Source: Gemmatimonadota bacterium (GTDB taxonomy: Bacteria > Gemmatimonadota > Gemmatimonadetes > Longimicrobiales > Gaopeijiaceae). From it: DNA of 64,000 nt. The position numbers and the translations under genes were made by a program. Location: contig SKKH01000012.1 of assembly GCA_007121555.1 (NCBI GenBank), positions 30,793 through 94,792 of the forward strand, written 5' to 3'. Positions 8,663 through 17,171 of this stretch are shown one piece after another; the first letter of the stretch is position 1, and the number at the start of each line of letters is the position of its first letter. The notes below the pieces were generated by a model. It saw only the letters and a program-made list of their open reading frames with translations. It had not been told where the DNA came from and did no database searches.

Positions 8663-10080
8663 GCCCATGGCTCGTCTCCTGTGAGGGCCTTCATGAGAGG
8701 GGATTCGTCGACCAGCGCTTCGGGCGTCAGGACCGGAAGCACCCGTTCGGCGACCTCCAGGATCTCCACGAAGAAGCTGCGAAGGAGGATGAGGGCGACC
8801 GGCTTGCGTTCCACGATGAACGAGAAGAGACGGACGGGCCGGTGGGGAAGGTCGCCTCGCCCGTCGCCGGACAGGTCGTAGCCTCTGTACTGGCTCCAGT
8901 AATTCCCGTGGAAGGTGTTGGGGTTCTGACGGGAGTTGGTGATCACGTCGAAGGTGTTGTCGACGAAGTCGTTGCTCTCGAAGAGGTTCTCCTGGCTGTT
9001 GGCCAGGATCTTGATCGCCCACCCGTTTCGTTCGAGGCGATTCAGGCGGAAGGTGAGTCGGTCCGTACCCTCGGAGTGGATGGCGATGGTATTTCCCCGG
9101 AAGAGATTCTCGTCGATCCGGGAGTCCTGAACCTCCTTCAGGAGGAGGCCGTACGAGGCCGAGCCCCAGTTGTCCAGGAAGCGGTTCCGGCTCATCACCA
9201 CCTCCCGCGAATACATGACCGCCACCCCGGCACCGTTGCGACGGAAGGTGTTGTTCACGTAGAAGCTGGCGTCGGAAAACATGAAGTGGAGGCCGTACCG
9301 GATATTCCCTTCCGAGGTGTTTCCTCGAATCACCGCACCTCGGGCGAACTCCAGATAGATCCCGTCCCGGTGTCCCTCGATGTGGTTGTCCTCCAACTGG
9401 ACCCGGTCCACGTCCCAGAGGTGAATGCCGTTCCCGGAGTTGGACTCCCGGGTGCCCGAGGCCCGGAGTTGGTTGCCCCGGACCAGGCAGTCCGTGGCTC
9501 GTGCAAGGTAGATTCCGAAGAAGGTATCCTCCAGGCGGTTCCCCTCGATCCGGCACCGGCTCTTTTCCTCCACCAGGATGGCCGAATGGTCACGGACGTG
9601 GCTCACCCCGGTCCCGCGCAGGACGAAGCCCTGGATCCGCACGTCGTCGGCCTCCACCCGGAGGAGGGAGCCTTCGCCCTGGCCGTCGATGATGGGCCAG
9701 TCCTCGCCGATGAGCTCCACCGACCGATCCACGAGGATCGGCGTTTCGGTGTACACCCCCGACTGGACCCGGATTCTGTCGCCGTCTTCGGCCCGGGCAA
9801 GGGCGGCCGTGATGGTGGTTTCGTCTCCATCCGGCCCCACGACCCACTCCCGGCCGGAGAAGGTCTCCTCGCGAGGCATCGGGGGCGCAGGGTGGTGCCC
9901 TTCGTGGGCACCGTGCGCCGAAACGGTGTCGGCGCGAACCTCCTCATGTTCCTGTCCGGACGGGCTCTGGTCCGTCCAGTGTGTGGCGGGCTCGAGTGGC
10001 CCCACCCCTCCGCTCAGGATCAGGAGTCCTCCCAGGAGCAGCCCCACGGGCCAGGCGGTCCCGACACGGTCAGTGGGCAT
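8659..10080 (-). CDS. nosD: NosD, periplasmic copper-site assembly factor
   Basis: This 473-residue exported protein has a signal-like N-terminus (VGLLLGGLLILSGGVG) and a His-rich linker (HGAHEGHHPAPP). A long right-handed beta-helix of parallel repeats follows, with recurring xIxGNxLxxTxxGIY patterns (for example IEGNRLEDTFFGIYLA) over residues ~100-400. NosD-type proteins (PF05048 family) act with NosFY in maturation of NosZ copper centres. The start lies inside the end of nosL (11-base overlap). The last ~70 residues include a hydrophobic patch, VALILLRSFFVEILEV, that may touch the membrane or NosY. Confidence 0.92.
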   Translation of the reverse strand: MPTDRVGTAWPVGLLLGGLLILSGGVGPLEPATHWTDQSPSGQEHEEVRADTVSAHGAHEGHHPAPPMPREETFSGREWVVGPDGDETTITAALARAEDGDRIRVQSGVYTETPILVDRSVELIGEDWPIIDGQGEGSLLRVEADDVRIQGFVLRGTGVSHVRDHSAILVEEKSRCRIEGNRLEDTFFGIYLARATDCLVRGNQLRASGTRESNSGNGIHLWDVDRVQLEDNHIEGHRDGIYLEFARGAVIRGNTSEGNIRYGLHFMFSDASFYVNNTFRRNGAGVAVMYSREVVMSRNRFLDNWGSASYGLLLKEVQDSRIDENLFRGNTIAIHSEGTDRLTFRLNRLERNGWAIKILANSQENLFESNDFVDNTFDVITNSRQNPNTFHGNYWSQYRGYDLSGDGRGDLPHRPVRLFSFIVERKPVALILLRSFFVEILEVAERVLPVLTPEALVDESPLMKALTGDEPWA

Positions 10081-10603
10081 GGGAGTGCCCCCCCACCACT
10101 GGTGTGGTGGCCACCAGCTCCCGGACTTCCGCCCAGGTGAGGATCTCGCCCCCGAAGCTGGCCTGGTTCTCCCGGGCCTCGGACTCCGAGGCGTAGGCCG
10201 ACAGGTTCAGCCCCATGGGGCTTCGGAGGTCCCGGCTGCGCAGAAAGTGCGCGTCCTCGACCCCGAGCCATTGTCCGGGCACGTTGAAGTCGGTGACCCA
10301 GAGGGAGCGGATCCGGTCCTGCGGAATCTCCTCCTCCTCATCCAGGAACTCCGCCATGCACTCGATGGAGTCGAAGACATAGGGCCGGCCCCGGTCGGTG
10401 ATGAGCTGGGTGGCGAAGCTGTGTTCAGACACCATCATCCGGCAGTGGGCACATTCTTCGGCTCCCACCTGGATGTCCCGGGGTCCATCGGAGCAGGCTC
10501 CCAGGACGAGCGCCAGGCAGATCGCCAGGCGCGGGGCCCAGCCCCCGAACCCCGGTCCAGGACGCTGCGTCAACCTCGGTGAGGCAACGGGCCGGAAGGT
10601 CAT
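10070..10603 (-). CDS. nosL: NosL, copper-binding lipoprotein
   Basis: This 177-residue protein has a lipobox LGAC (Cys37) and the NosL metal motif CAHCRMM (Cys51, Cys54, Met56, Met57). A conserved downstream Cys82 follows in the block FDSIECMAEFL. NosL is an outer-membrane or periplasmic Cu(I) carrier that helps load NosZ. The C-terminus ends in HSHAH, a further possible metal ligand. The ATG overlaps the upstream fusion gene's stop by four bases. The full metal motif here contrasts with the degenerate copy in the upstream neighbour. Confidence 0.93.
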   Translation of the reverse strand: MTFRPVASPRLTQRPGPGFGGWAPRLAICLALVLGACSDGPRDIQVGAEECAHCRMMVSEHSFATQLITDRGRPYVFDSIECMAEFLDEEEEIPQDRIRSLWVTDFNVPGQWLGVEDAHFLRSRDLRSPMGLNLSAYASESEARENQASFGGEILTWAEVRELVATTPVVGGHSHAH

Positions 10604-11865
10604 GATGCCCCCCTGCTGCGGACCGCCGAATCCGTCGAGGCGTCCCTGTCACCGGGTAGACTCCACTCCGACCCCACGAAGCTGAGCACCTCGTCCCATC
10701 CCATGAGCCGGCCGGTGTAGGCGTCGTGGAGATTCCGGATCATCCGGTCTCCCTGGATGGCCATGAGATTCAAGCGATCCGGGCTCGAGAGGTTGGGAGT
10801 CTGGAGAAAGGTGGCCTCCTTCGCGTCGATGAGCTTCCATCCGCTGGGGAAGTCGACCACCCGGATCTTCTCCACCCTCGAGTCGGGGACTCGGCCCTCC
10901 AGGAGGAAGGCGGCCAGGCACTCCACCGAGCGGAACCGGAAGACCTCACCGTCCTGCGTCTGGACTTCTCCTCCCCACCTCACCTCCTCCACCTCTCCGC
11001 CGCAGAAGGGATCCTGATCCTGGCCGTAGACCATACGGTCGGTCTCGTGGATCTCCCCGGCGGCGTCCTGGGGGGGAGGGTCGGCCTGACACCCTGCGGT
11101 GAAGGCCAGCGTGACCACCAGAACCGAGACCGGCCAGCGAACGGGCCGCTTGCCGGTTCCCCTCGGGCTCTCCCCATCCGCGGGACCGGGGTCCGACGAG
11201 GAGCGAAGCGCGGCCGTCTCGGTGGAGGCATCGTCCCCACCCCGTGTCCGAGCCGCTGCCGGCTGCCCTTCGTCTCCGTTCCGGGTGCGTCGGGCGCGGA
11301 ACGCCATGACCACGGCAACCGCGGCCAGCACGGCGGCCACCCCCAGGAAGAGGCTTCCCAGATGAGGCCAGGAGCTGGCCCGGATGTTCAGGATCTGCTC
11401 CGTGCCGATGATGGGAGGCGAATAGGTCATGTCCGGGATCTTGATCGCCGCATCCGGGCTCAGGTTGTGCCCGTAGTCGATGTTCCAGAGATAGAAGTCC
11501 ACCATTCCCGCGATCCCGGCCACCAGAAAGGTCCCGAGCCACCCGGCCATGACCCAGGGACGCCCGATCAGGGCTGCCAGGAGGCCGGTTGCGATCAGGG
11601 CTCCCAGGACGATGGGCATGATCTCGAGTTCGGGCACCGTGGCCGGATCGATGGGCTGCATCCCGATGTAGTGATTCAGGATGTTGATGTTCTGCAGGTC
11701 GTGGCGATCGTGTCCCACGATGTCGTTGATGTAGATGTGCATCCCGAGACCCTCGGGATACTGGGGTGCCGTCAGCCCGATGCTCCAGAGAGGAGTGACA
11801 AAGGCGGGAATCATGACCAGGGCCGCCAGGGCCAGCAGGAGTCGGCTCTTCGTGCGTGTCGTCAT
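10600..11865 (-). CDS. Membrane protein fused to a second, degenerate NosL-like lipoprotein domain
   Basis: The product is 421 residues. Residues 1-190 form a membrane domain with about four helices (near 8-29, 82-101, 104-126, 169-189) and the block PLWSIGLTAPQYPEGLGM. From memory, similar membrane ORFs occur in clade II nos clusters. Residues 190-243 are a hydrophilic linker. A second hydrophobic stretch then ends in a lipobox-like FTAGC (Cys259). Residues 270-390 align by pattern with NosL, but the first metal motif is DPFCGG instead of CxxCxMM; Cys288 and Cys316 remain. The frame is open throughout, so this is a genuine fusion or a lost stop. It probably helps NosZ maturation; whether it binds copper is uncertain. 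Confidence 0.7.
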   Translation of the reverse strand: MTTRTKSRLLLALAALVMIPAFVTPLWSIGLTAPQYPEGLGMHIYINDIVGHDRHDLQNINILNHYIGMQPIDPATVPELEIMPIVLGALIATGLLAALIGRPWVMAGWLGTFLVAGIAGMVDFYLWNIDYGHNLSPDAAIKIPDMTYSPPIIGTEQILNIRASSWPHLGSLFLGVAAVLAAVAVVMAFRARRTRNGDEGQPAAARTRGGDDASTETAALRSSSDPGPADGESPRGTGKRPVRWPVSVLVVTLAFTAGCQADPPPQDAAGEIHETDRMVYGQDQDPFCGGEVEEVRWGGEVQTQDGEVFRFRSVECLAAFLLEGRVPDSRVEKIRVVDFPSGWKLIDAKEATFLQTPNLSSPDRLNLMAIQGDRMIRNLHDAYTGRLMGWDEVLSFVGSEWSLPGDRDASTDSAVRSRGAS

Positions 11866-11948
11866 CGGGGCATCCTCGAGGAGCCTGGGGGAGTAGTGGA
11901 CTGGAGAGGGTGGATGGGGGTCGGGGTCGAGATCGAACCTGGGGATCT

Positions 11949-11983
11949 CCCGGGAGGGGCGGTACGAAGCCTCCCCTCCCGGG
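11949..11983 (-). repeat. Strong stem-loop between nosZ and the downstream nos genes
   Basis: CCCGGGAGGGG at 11949-11959 is perfectly complementary to CCCCTCCCGGG at 11973-11983, with a 13-base loop. Read as RNA from the minus strand it follows the nosZ stop by about 50 bases. No T-run follows, so it is not a standard terminator. It could protect the 3' end of a nosZ transcript or partly uncouple nosZ from the accessory genes. The surrounding 167-base gap shows no gene. Confidence 0.6.
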
Positions 11984-12032
11984 TGAAATCCATCCGCGTC
12001 TCAGCGGCTGTTCTCGGCTCGGGCCCGGTGGT

Positions 12033-14012
12033 TCAGTTCGAACCCCTGGTGCCCGTTCGCCACGCCAGAGGCACACCCGAACCCTCGGGCGAGACCCTCA
12101 CATAGCCCTGCATCTCCTGGTGGAGCGCCGAGCAGAAGGCGGTGCAGTAGAAGGGGTAGATCCCGGTCCGGGTCGGGACCCACTTCATGGTCTTCGTCTG
12201 GCCGGGAGCCAGGAGGATCTCAGCGTTCTGAGCCCCCTTGATGGCGATCCCGTGGACGATGTCCCAGTCCTGTTCCAGGTTCGTCACGTGGAAGTAGACG
12301 GTATCCCCCACTTCGACCCCCTCGATGTTGTCCGGGGTGAAGTGGCTGCGGATGCTGGTCATGTAGACCCGAACCACGTTCCCGTCCCGCTCCACCCGGG
12401 CCTCACCGGGCCGGCGGGTCACGTGCTCATGCTGATTGTCGGAAAGCTCGTAGATCCGCTTGCTGCCATCCCGCAGGAGGTCGGCCCGAATCGCCTGGGC
12501 GTAGTGGGGCTCTCCGATGGTGGGGAAGTCCTTGAGAAGGACCATCTGATCACCGGACACGTCGTAGAGCTGGGCCGGGTGATTCTGCTTGGGGCCGACG
12601 GGAAGGAAGCGGTCCCGGGCGGTCTTCGTCAGCCCCACCAGGTATTGGGGCTGCGGTTCACGGGTGTCTCCGCCGGTGAGCATGAGGTGCCCGATGGAGT
12701 AGTAGGCGTCGATCCGGTCCACGACCTCGAAGGTCTCAGTGGACCACTTCACGATCTCCGACGAGATGTAGACCGATGTGTACGCATAGCCCCGCCCGTC
12801 GAACTCGGTGTGAAGCGGCCCGAGCCCCGGATCCTGGACCTCGCCGGCGATGGTGGCCTCGTATTCCAGAACGGGAATCCCATTGTCGAGCTCCTCGAAG
12901 CGCTCGTTCTCGATGGCGTCGATCATCTGCGAGAAGGAGTGCACCGGAATCACGGTGGCCAGCTTTCCGCCCGCGGCGATCAGCTCTCCGTCGGGGGAGA
13001 TGTCGACCCCGTGGGGTGACTTCGGCGTGGGCAGGAAGAAGATGGCTCCCGGGATCTCCGAGGGATCCACCACCCGAACGCCGTCGTGGGCGGTAGAAGA
13101 GGCCACGCCGGTGGCCGGATCGTACGTGTTGTGGAGGTACTGCCCCGGGATCTGGCTCCCGGCGCCATTCGCCACCGCCTCCTCGACCATGCGCCAGTTC
13201 ACCGCGGCGATATAGTCCTTGTCGAACCGGGACGCCTCGATCTCCAGCAGGGTATGGGCCTGCTCCACGTTGTAGGTGGTGAAGAACACCCAGTCTCCCG
13301 AGACGCCCATCCCGGCACGACCAAGGTCGTAGTGGTAGGGAGGCATGCGGATCTGGAAGGCCAGCTCCATGGCCCCCGAGTCCTCATCCACGCTCACGAA
13401 GGTGATGGCTCCGTCGAAGTTCTCACGGTACGTGTCGATGGGGACGTCCAGGTCCTCCTCCAGCGGGATGCTGAAGCGGGTGGCGCCCACGACGTACTCG
13501 GTGTTCTGGGTGGGGAAGGAGGAGGCATGGTTCCCGCCCGTGTTGGGCAGCTCCAGGATCTCCACCGTCTCGAATTTCTCCAGGTCGATCCGGGCGATCC
13601 GGGGCGTGTTGTTTCCATTGATGAAGATCCACCGCCCGTCCGGCATCGCGTCGGTCCGGGAGAGCTGCGGATGGTGGGAGTCGTCCCATGGGATGAAGCC
13701 GTAGCTCGTCTGGAGCAGCGGCTTGGTCTCTTCCGAGTAGCCGTAGCCGGTCTCGGGATCCTGGCTGAACACCGGGATCACCTTGAACATCCTCGCCGAG
13801 GGCAGTCCCCACACGGAGAGTTGTCCGCTGTAGCCTCCTGAGAAGAAGGCGTAGAATTCGTCGTAGTCTCCAGGGGCCACGTACACGCGCTCGGCGGCGT
13901 CCTCCGCGCCGATCATGCCCACGTCTCCGGGGCAGCCTGTCAGGGCGAAGGCGAGAACGGCCACCCCTGCGGCGGCCACGCCCAGCTTCGTCCCGGTTCG
14001 CTTGTTCAACAT
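12033..14012 (-). CDS. nosZ: Nitrous oxide reductase, clade II type with Sec/lipoprotein signal
   Basis: NosZ reduces N2O to N2 in the periplasm. I chose ATG 14010-14012: AGGAG sits correctly upstream, and the product begins MLNKRTGTKLG followed by a hydrophobic core and a lipobox LTGC (Cys27). There is no twin-arginine motif, so export is by Sec as in clade II enzymes. The mature protein (total 659 residues) has a beta-propeller with copper-site His blocks (DDSHHPQLSRTD, KSPHGVDISPDG, GPLHTEFDG). A C-terminal cupredoxin carries CuA ligands Cys623, Cys627, His631, Met634 (CTAFCSALHQEM) with an upstream WDIVHG histidine. The length is normal. A cytochrome c gene precedes it and the assembly genes follow. 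Confidence 0.96.
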   Translation of the reverse strand: MLNKRTGTKLGVAAAGVAVLAFALTGCPGDVGMIGAEDAAERVYVAPGDYDEFYAFFSGGYSGQLSVWGLPSARMFKVIPVFSQDPETGYGYSEETKPLLQTSYGFIPWDDSHHPQLSRTDAMPDGRWIFINGNNTPRIARIDLEKFETVEILELPNTGGNHASSFPTQNTEYVVGATRFSIPLEEDLDVPIDTYRENFDGAITFVSVDEDSGAMELAFQIRMPPYHYDLGRAGMGVSGDWVFFTTYNVEQAHTLLEIEASRFDKDYIAAVNWRMVEEAVANGAGSQIPGQYLHNTYDPATGVASSTAHDGVRVVDPSEIPGAIFFLPTPKSPHGVDISPDGELIAAGGKLATVIPVHSFSQMIDAIENERFEELDNGIPVLEYEATIAGEVQDPGLGPLHTEFDGRGYAYTSVYISSEIVKWSTETFEVVDRIDAYYSIGHLMLTGGDTREPQPQYLVGLTKTARDRFLPVGPKQNHPAQLYDVSGDQMVLLKDFPTIGEPHYAQAIRADLLRDGSKRIYELSDNQHEHVTRRPGEARVERDGNVVRVYMTSIRSHFTPDNIEGVEVGDTVYFHVTNLEQDWDIVHGIAIKGAQNAEILLAPGQTKTMKWVPTRTGIYPFYCTAFCSALHQEMQGYVRVSPEGSGVPLAWRTGTRGSN

Positions 14013-14117
14013 GGTTTGGTGCTCCTGTGGGAGAATCGGTTCGGGGTTCGAGTCAAGCATTCGATCAGGGATTTCATGCGTTCCGGGGTCCGTCCAGGGC
14101 CCCTCGGAGGTCACGTT

Positions 14118-14585
14118 CTACCGGGTGGTACGGAAGTATTCCACCATGGCCCTCGCCTGCTCCTCCGAGATGTTCTGGTAGGGCATGACCATGGGGTACT
14201 GCTGGAGGAGCTCCCTGGCCACGGGGTGACGCTGGGTCATCTCCTCGGGGTTCATGATCATGTTGGCGATCCAGGTCGGGCTCCTCCGGTCCAGGACGTC
14301 GCCCAGTGCCGGTCCCACGAAGCTCTCGTCCAGCATGTGGCAGGCCTCGCAGTTGAACTCGTAGACCTCCTGCCCCATCCGGGCCATTTCTTCGTCGACC
14401 TCATCGGCCAGGACGATCTCGTCGGTGAAGGGGCCGATGCCGTGCTCCTCCTCGAAGGGGGTGAGACCGGTCTCACCGGCCTCGGTCTCAGGGGCGCGGT
14501 CGGTGGTCCCGGTGTCCCCCTCGCCGCAGGCGGCCAGGGTGACGAGGAGCAGGGCACTGAGAGCCATTACGGCGGATCGCTTCAT
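14118..14585 (-). CDS. Monohaem c-type cytochrome lipoprotein, likely electron donor in the nos locus
   Basis: The start at ATG 14583-14585 is preceded by CAGGAAACC. The 155-residue product begins MKRSAVMALSALLLVTLAAC with lipobox Cys20. A 45-residue acidic linker follows, then one haem site CEACH (Cys79-His83) and a likely Met axial ligand in the stretch QQYPMVMPYQN. It is a small class I cytochrome c tethered to a membrane facing the periplasm. It lies directly upstream of nosZ (105-base gap), so passing electrons to NosZ is the natural reading. No NosR-type flavoprotein is seen. The 21 residues in frame upstream of the chosen start lack signal character. Confidence 0.85.
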   Translation of the reverse strand: MKRSAVMALSALLLVTLAACGEGDTGTTDRAPETEAGETGLTPFEEEHGIGPFTDEIVLADEVDEEMARMGQEVYEFNCEACHMLDESFVGPALGDVLDRRSPTWIANMIMNPEEMTQRHPVARELLQQYPMVMPYQNISEEQARAMVEYFRTTR

Positions 14586-14678
14586 GGTCGGTTTCCTGGG
14601 GTTTTCGGTAGATGGATCCGGGGGATTCGCAATGTCCCGATCCGGCATACGGACCGTTTCCTCGACTTGAGACGAAAG

Positions 14679-15869
14679 CTAGGATTTCTGCAGGTTGGGG
14701 TCTGTCGGAGGATTCCCGGGACCCGTTGTCGGGGATTTCCCCACACCAGCGGACCCGGTCGCGGGAGCAGGGTCATGGCCCCGTCGGAGGTCCTCGGGTA
14801 GCATGAGGATGACCAGGGTCCCCTCTCCCGGGGCCGATTCGATATGAAGCTTTCCTCCCGAGTGACGAGCCCGTTCCAGCATGCGGAGAATGCCCATGTG
14901 GTCCTGGGGATCGGTGGTGACCCGCTCCGGTTCGAAGCCCGAGCCATCGTCTTCGAGACGCCCTGTGACCCGACCAGGCTCCACCTCTACGAAGAGGTCG
15001 ACCGCGGTGGGCTTCCCGTGGATGACCGCGTTGTTCATCGCCTCCTGCATGACCCGGTAGAGAGTCAGCCGCTGGTCCGGGCTCAGCTTCGGCGGTGAGT
15101 CGGGTGGACGGACTCGGATCGGCACGCCCACCTCCTCCGAGAGGCGACGGGCGTGAGCCTCCAGGGCCTTGAGAGCCCCCAGCTCATCCAGCTCCGGTGG
15201 GTGGAGTCCCCGGGCAATCCGCTGGATTCCGGCCAGTGCCGAGAGAAGCTCCCGACGCGCCGCCTCGAGATCGGGAGCGGGATCGGGAGGAGGGGACCTC
15301 CCCGGCGCGGCGTCGCTCCGGCGCGAAGGTACGGGAAGCTTCCGACCGGCCAGTTGAATGTGCAGGAGGGCGGCGGAGAGGGTCTGAGCGGTATCATCCA
15401 CCAGTTCGTGGGCCATCCGCTTCCGCTCGGCCTCCTGGGCCTGGATGCTCCGGGCGGCCAGCTCCCTGCGGAGTGCCCGGTGGTCCTCCGCGGAGTCGAG
15501 GACCTGATTCAGGGCGCGGCCGAGTCGGTGGAGGTCGGCGTCCGCCAGGGGAGACGGAGGGACCCGGGCCGACAGATCTCCCTGCTGGACCCTTTCGGCC
15601 ACCTCCTCGATGCGGCGGAGCGGCACGAGGGCGAGGTAGCTCAGAGCAGCACCGATCCCGATCACCGCGAGCACAGCCCCTCCCCACAGAGCCCGAGAGA
15701 GAAGCGGGTCCGGTCCTTCCGGCTCGAGTCCAGAGCCCAGCCCCAGGGCCAGGATCCCCAGAACCAGGACCGGAATCCCATGCGCCAGGGAGATCTTGAG
15801 GAACAGGGGTACCCGGAGGGCCCGCTCGAGCCAGGCTGGAGGGGGGGATGGAGGGGAGGGCACCGCCAT
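14679..15869 (-). CDS. Membrane sensor histidine kinase (HAMP, HisKA_3, HATPase)
   Basis: This is a 396-residue NarL-family kinase. Two hydrophobic segments (about 22-45 and 60-84) leave only a 15-residue periplasmic loop, so it has no large sensor domain. A HAMP linker follows (about 80-130). The dimerisation helix ERKRMAHELVDDTAQ has phospho-acceptor His154, and the ATPase domain carries YRVMQEAMNNAVIHG (N box) and EDDGSGFEP (G box). The last ~45 residues are Pro/Gly-rich. It lies just upstream of the cytochrome/nosZ genes on the same strand (93-base gap) and is divergent from a second kinase and a response regulator. Confidence 0.88.
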   Translation of the reverse strand: MAVPSPPSPPPAWLERALRVPLFLKISLAHGIPVLVLGILALGLGSGLEPEGPDPLLSRALWGGAVLAVIGIGAALSYLALVPLRRIEEVAERVQQGDLSARVPPSPLADADLHRLGRALNQVLDSAEDHRALRRELAARSIQAQEAERKRMAHELVDDTAQTLSAALLHIQLAGRKLPVPSRRSDAAPGRSPPPDPAPDLEAARRELLSALAGIQRIARGLHPPELDELGALKALEAHARRLSEEVGVPIRVRPPDSPPKLSPDQRLTLYRVMQEAMNNAVIHGKPTAVDLFVEVEPGRVTGRLEDDGSGFEPERVTTDPQDHMGILRMLERARHSGGKLHIESAPGEGTLVILMLPEDLRRGHDPAPATGSAGVGKSPTTGPGNPPTDPNLQKS

Positions 15870-16058
15870 CTCCTTTCCCGGTCGGTGGGACGGCGAAGGT
15901 CAGGTTCGGGACCCCGCGGTGTGCGGAGCTCCTGAATTGGTGATCACAGGGGAATGTTGCATCTTCAGAGGCGAGAATCTGTCAGGGGATGGACGAGAGT
16001 TCTGTGGGGGATTTCTCCACACGACGCGAGTGCAAGCCGGAAAGGGGACAACGACGCC
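15870..16058. promoter_or_regulatory. Divergent control region between two kinase genes
   Basis: These 189 bases separate two oppositely transcribed sensor kinase genes and must hold both start regions. The stretch around 15935-15980 (AATTGGTGATCACAGG and onwards) is less GC-rich than its surroundings. I looked for an FNR/NnrR-like box (TTGAT, four bases, ATCAA) and found none. No -35/-10 pair is convincing. Confidence 0.35.
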
Positions 16059-17171
16059 ATGACCGAGGTGCCGGGCGGAGGGGCCGATGAACGTTCCGAG
16101 CCGCCGGAGGGGAGCTTTTCCCCGCCGGTGGACTATGCCGCCGTCTTCCGGGCCGCTCCCGATGGAATCCTCATCGTGGACGAGGGCGGCATCGTCAGAG
16201 ATGTGAACCCTCAGGTCGAGCAGCTCCTGGGATACTCCCGTGCGGAGCTTCTTGGACGTCCCGTGGAGCGGCTGGTTCCTCCCGACGCACGGGCCGGCCA
16301 TTCCGCCAAGCGCGAGGGGTTCATGGAAGGTCCGAGCGCCCGACCCATGGGGGTGGGGCTGGAACTTCGAGCACTCCGGAAGGATGGACTCCAACTGCCG
16401 GTGGAAGTCAGCCTCCGGCCCTACTCCAACTCCCTGGGTCGATTCGTCATCACCGTGGTCCGCGATGTGAGCGAGCGGAACCGACTCCGCCGCCTCGGCG
16501 CGGGGACGATCCAGGCCGTGGAGGAGGAACGGCGCCGGATCGCCCGGGAGCTTCACGATGACTCGGCCCAGCGACTGGCCGCCCTCCTCCTGCGCCTCCG
16601 GCTCCTGGAGAAGTTGGAGGATCCCGGGGAGCGCGATCGCGTCATCCGCCAGGTCCAAAACGAGCTGTCCGACGCGGTGGAGGGGCTGGGCAGAATCTCC
16701 CGGGGACTGCGGCCACCTGCGCTGGCGGATGTGGGTCTCGACGCGGCGATCCGTTCCCACCTGAGACCCTACGTGGGCCCTCACTCACTGGATCTGACAT
16801 TGGAACTGGAGCCGGTGGGATCCCTTCTCGGCGAAGACGCCCAGCTCTCCGTGTATCGGGTGATTCAGGAGGCGGTGTCCAACGTGGCCCGACACGCCGA
16901 GGCGTCGCGGGTGCGGGTTGCCATGCGTCGGGAGGGAGAGGAGATTGTGGCCGAAATCGAGGACGACGGTCGAGGGTTCGATCCGGAGAAGGCCTTCCTG
17001 GATGGTGCGGGGCTCGGCCTGTTGGGAATGGACGAAAGGGCCCGCCTGGCGGGGGGGCGGCTCATGATCCGGAGTCGCACGGAGCGGGGAACCCGGGTGG
17101 AATTGCGTCTGCCGATCGAGGAGAGCGCTGGCTCAGAGGCCTCTGAGCAGGAGGGTCGCGCTCATGGCTGA
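16059..17171 (+). CDS. Soluble PAS-domain sensor histidine kinase
   Basis: This 370-residue kinase has no membrane segment. A PAS domain spans about residues 25-140 (FRAAPDGILIVDEGGIVRDV at its start, then the PAC strands VRDVSERNRLR). The HisKA_3 helix RRRIARELHDDSAQRL carries His166, and a HATPase domain follows with VIQEAVSNVARHAEASR and EDDGRGFDPEKA. The ATG at 16059 (MTEVPGGGADE) was chosen over an upstream in-frame start because the extra 35 residues have no family character. Its end overlaps the start of the response regulator gene by 8 bases, so it is the cognate kinase. The PAS ligand is unknown. Confidence 0.88.
   Translation: MTEVPGGGADERSEPPEGSFSPPVDYAAVFRAAPDGILIVDEGGIVRDVNPQVEQLLGYSRAELLGRPVERLVPPDARAGHSAKREGFMEGPSARPMGVGLELRALRKDGLQLPVEVSLRPYSNSLGRFVITVVRDVSERNRLRRLGAGTIQAVEEERRRIARELHDDSAQRLAALLLRLRLLEKLEDPGERDRVIRQVQNELSDAVEGLGRISRGLRPPALADVGLDAAIRSHLRPYVGPHSLDLTLELEPVGSLLGEDAQLSVYRVIQEAVSNVARHAEASRVRVAMRREGEEIVAEIEDDGRGFDPEKAFLDGAGLGLLGMDERARLAGGRLMIRSRTERGTRVELRLPIEESAGSEASEQEGRAHG

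Noticed and set aside
8842..10140. Long plus-strand frame (432 codons) across nosD
   Set aside because: It is fully antisense to nosD, has no family features and reflects GC-rich codon structure.
12030..12060. GTTCGAACCCC resembling a tRNA T-arm
   Set aside because: It lies inside the end of nosZ and no acceptor or anticodon arm surrounds it.
14586..14678. Possible FNR/NnrR box before the cytochrome/nosZ genes
   Set aside because: No TTGAT-N4-ATCAA or close variant was found here or in 14013-14117, so no site is claimed.
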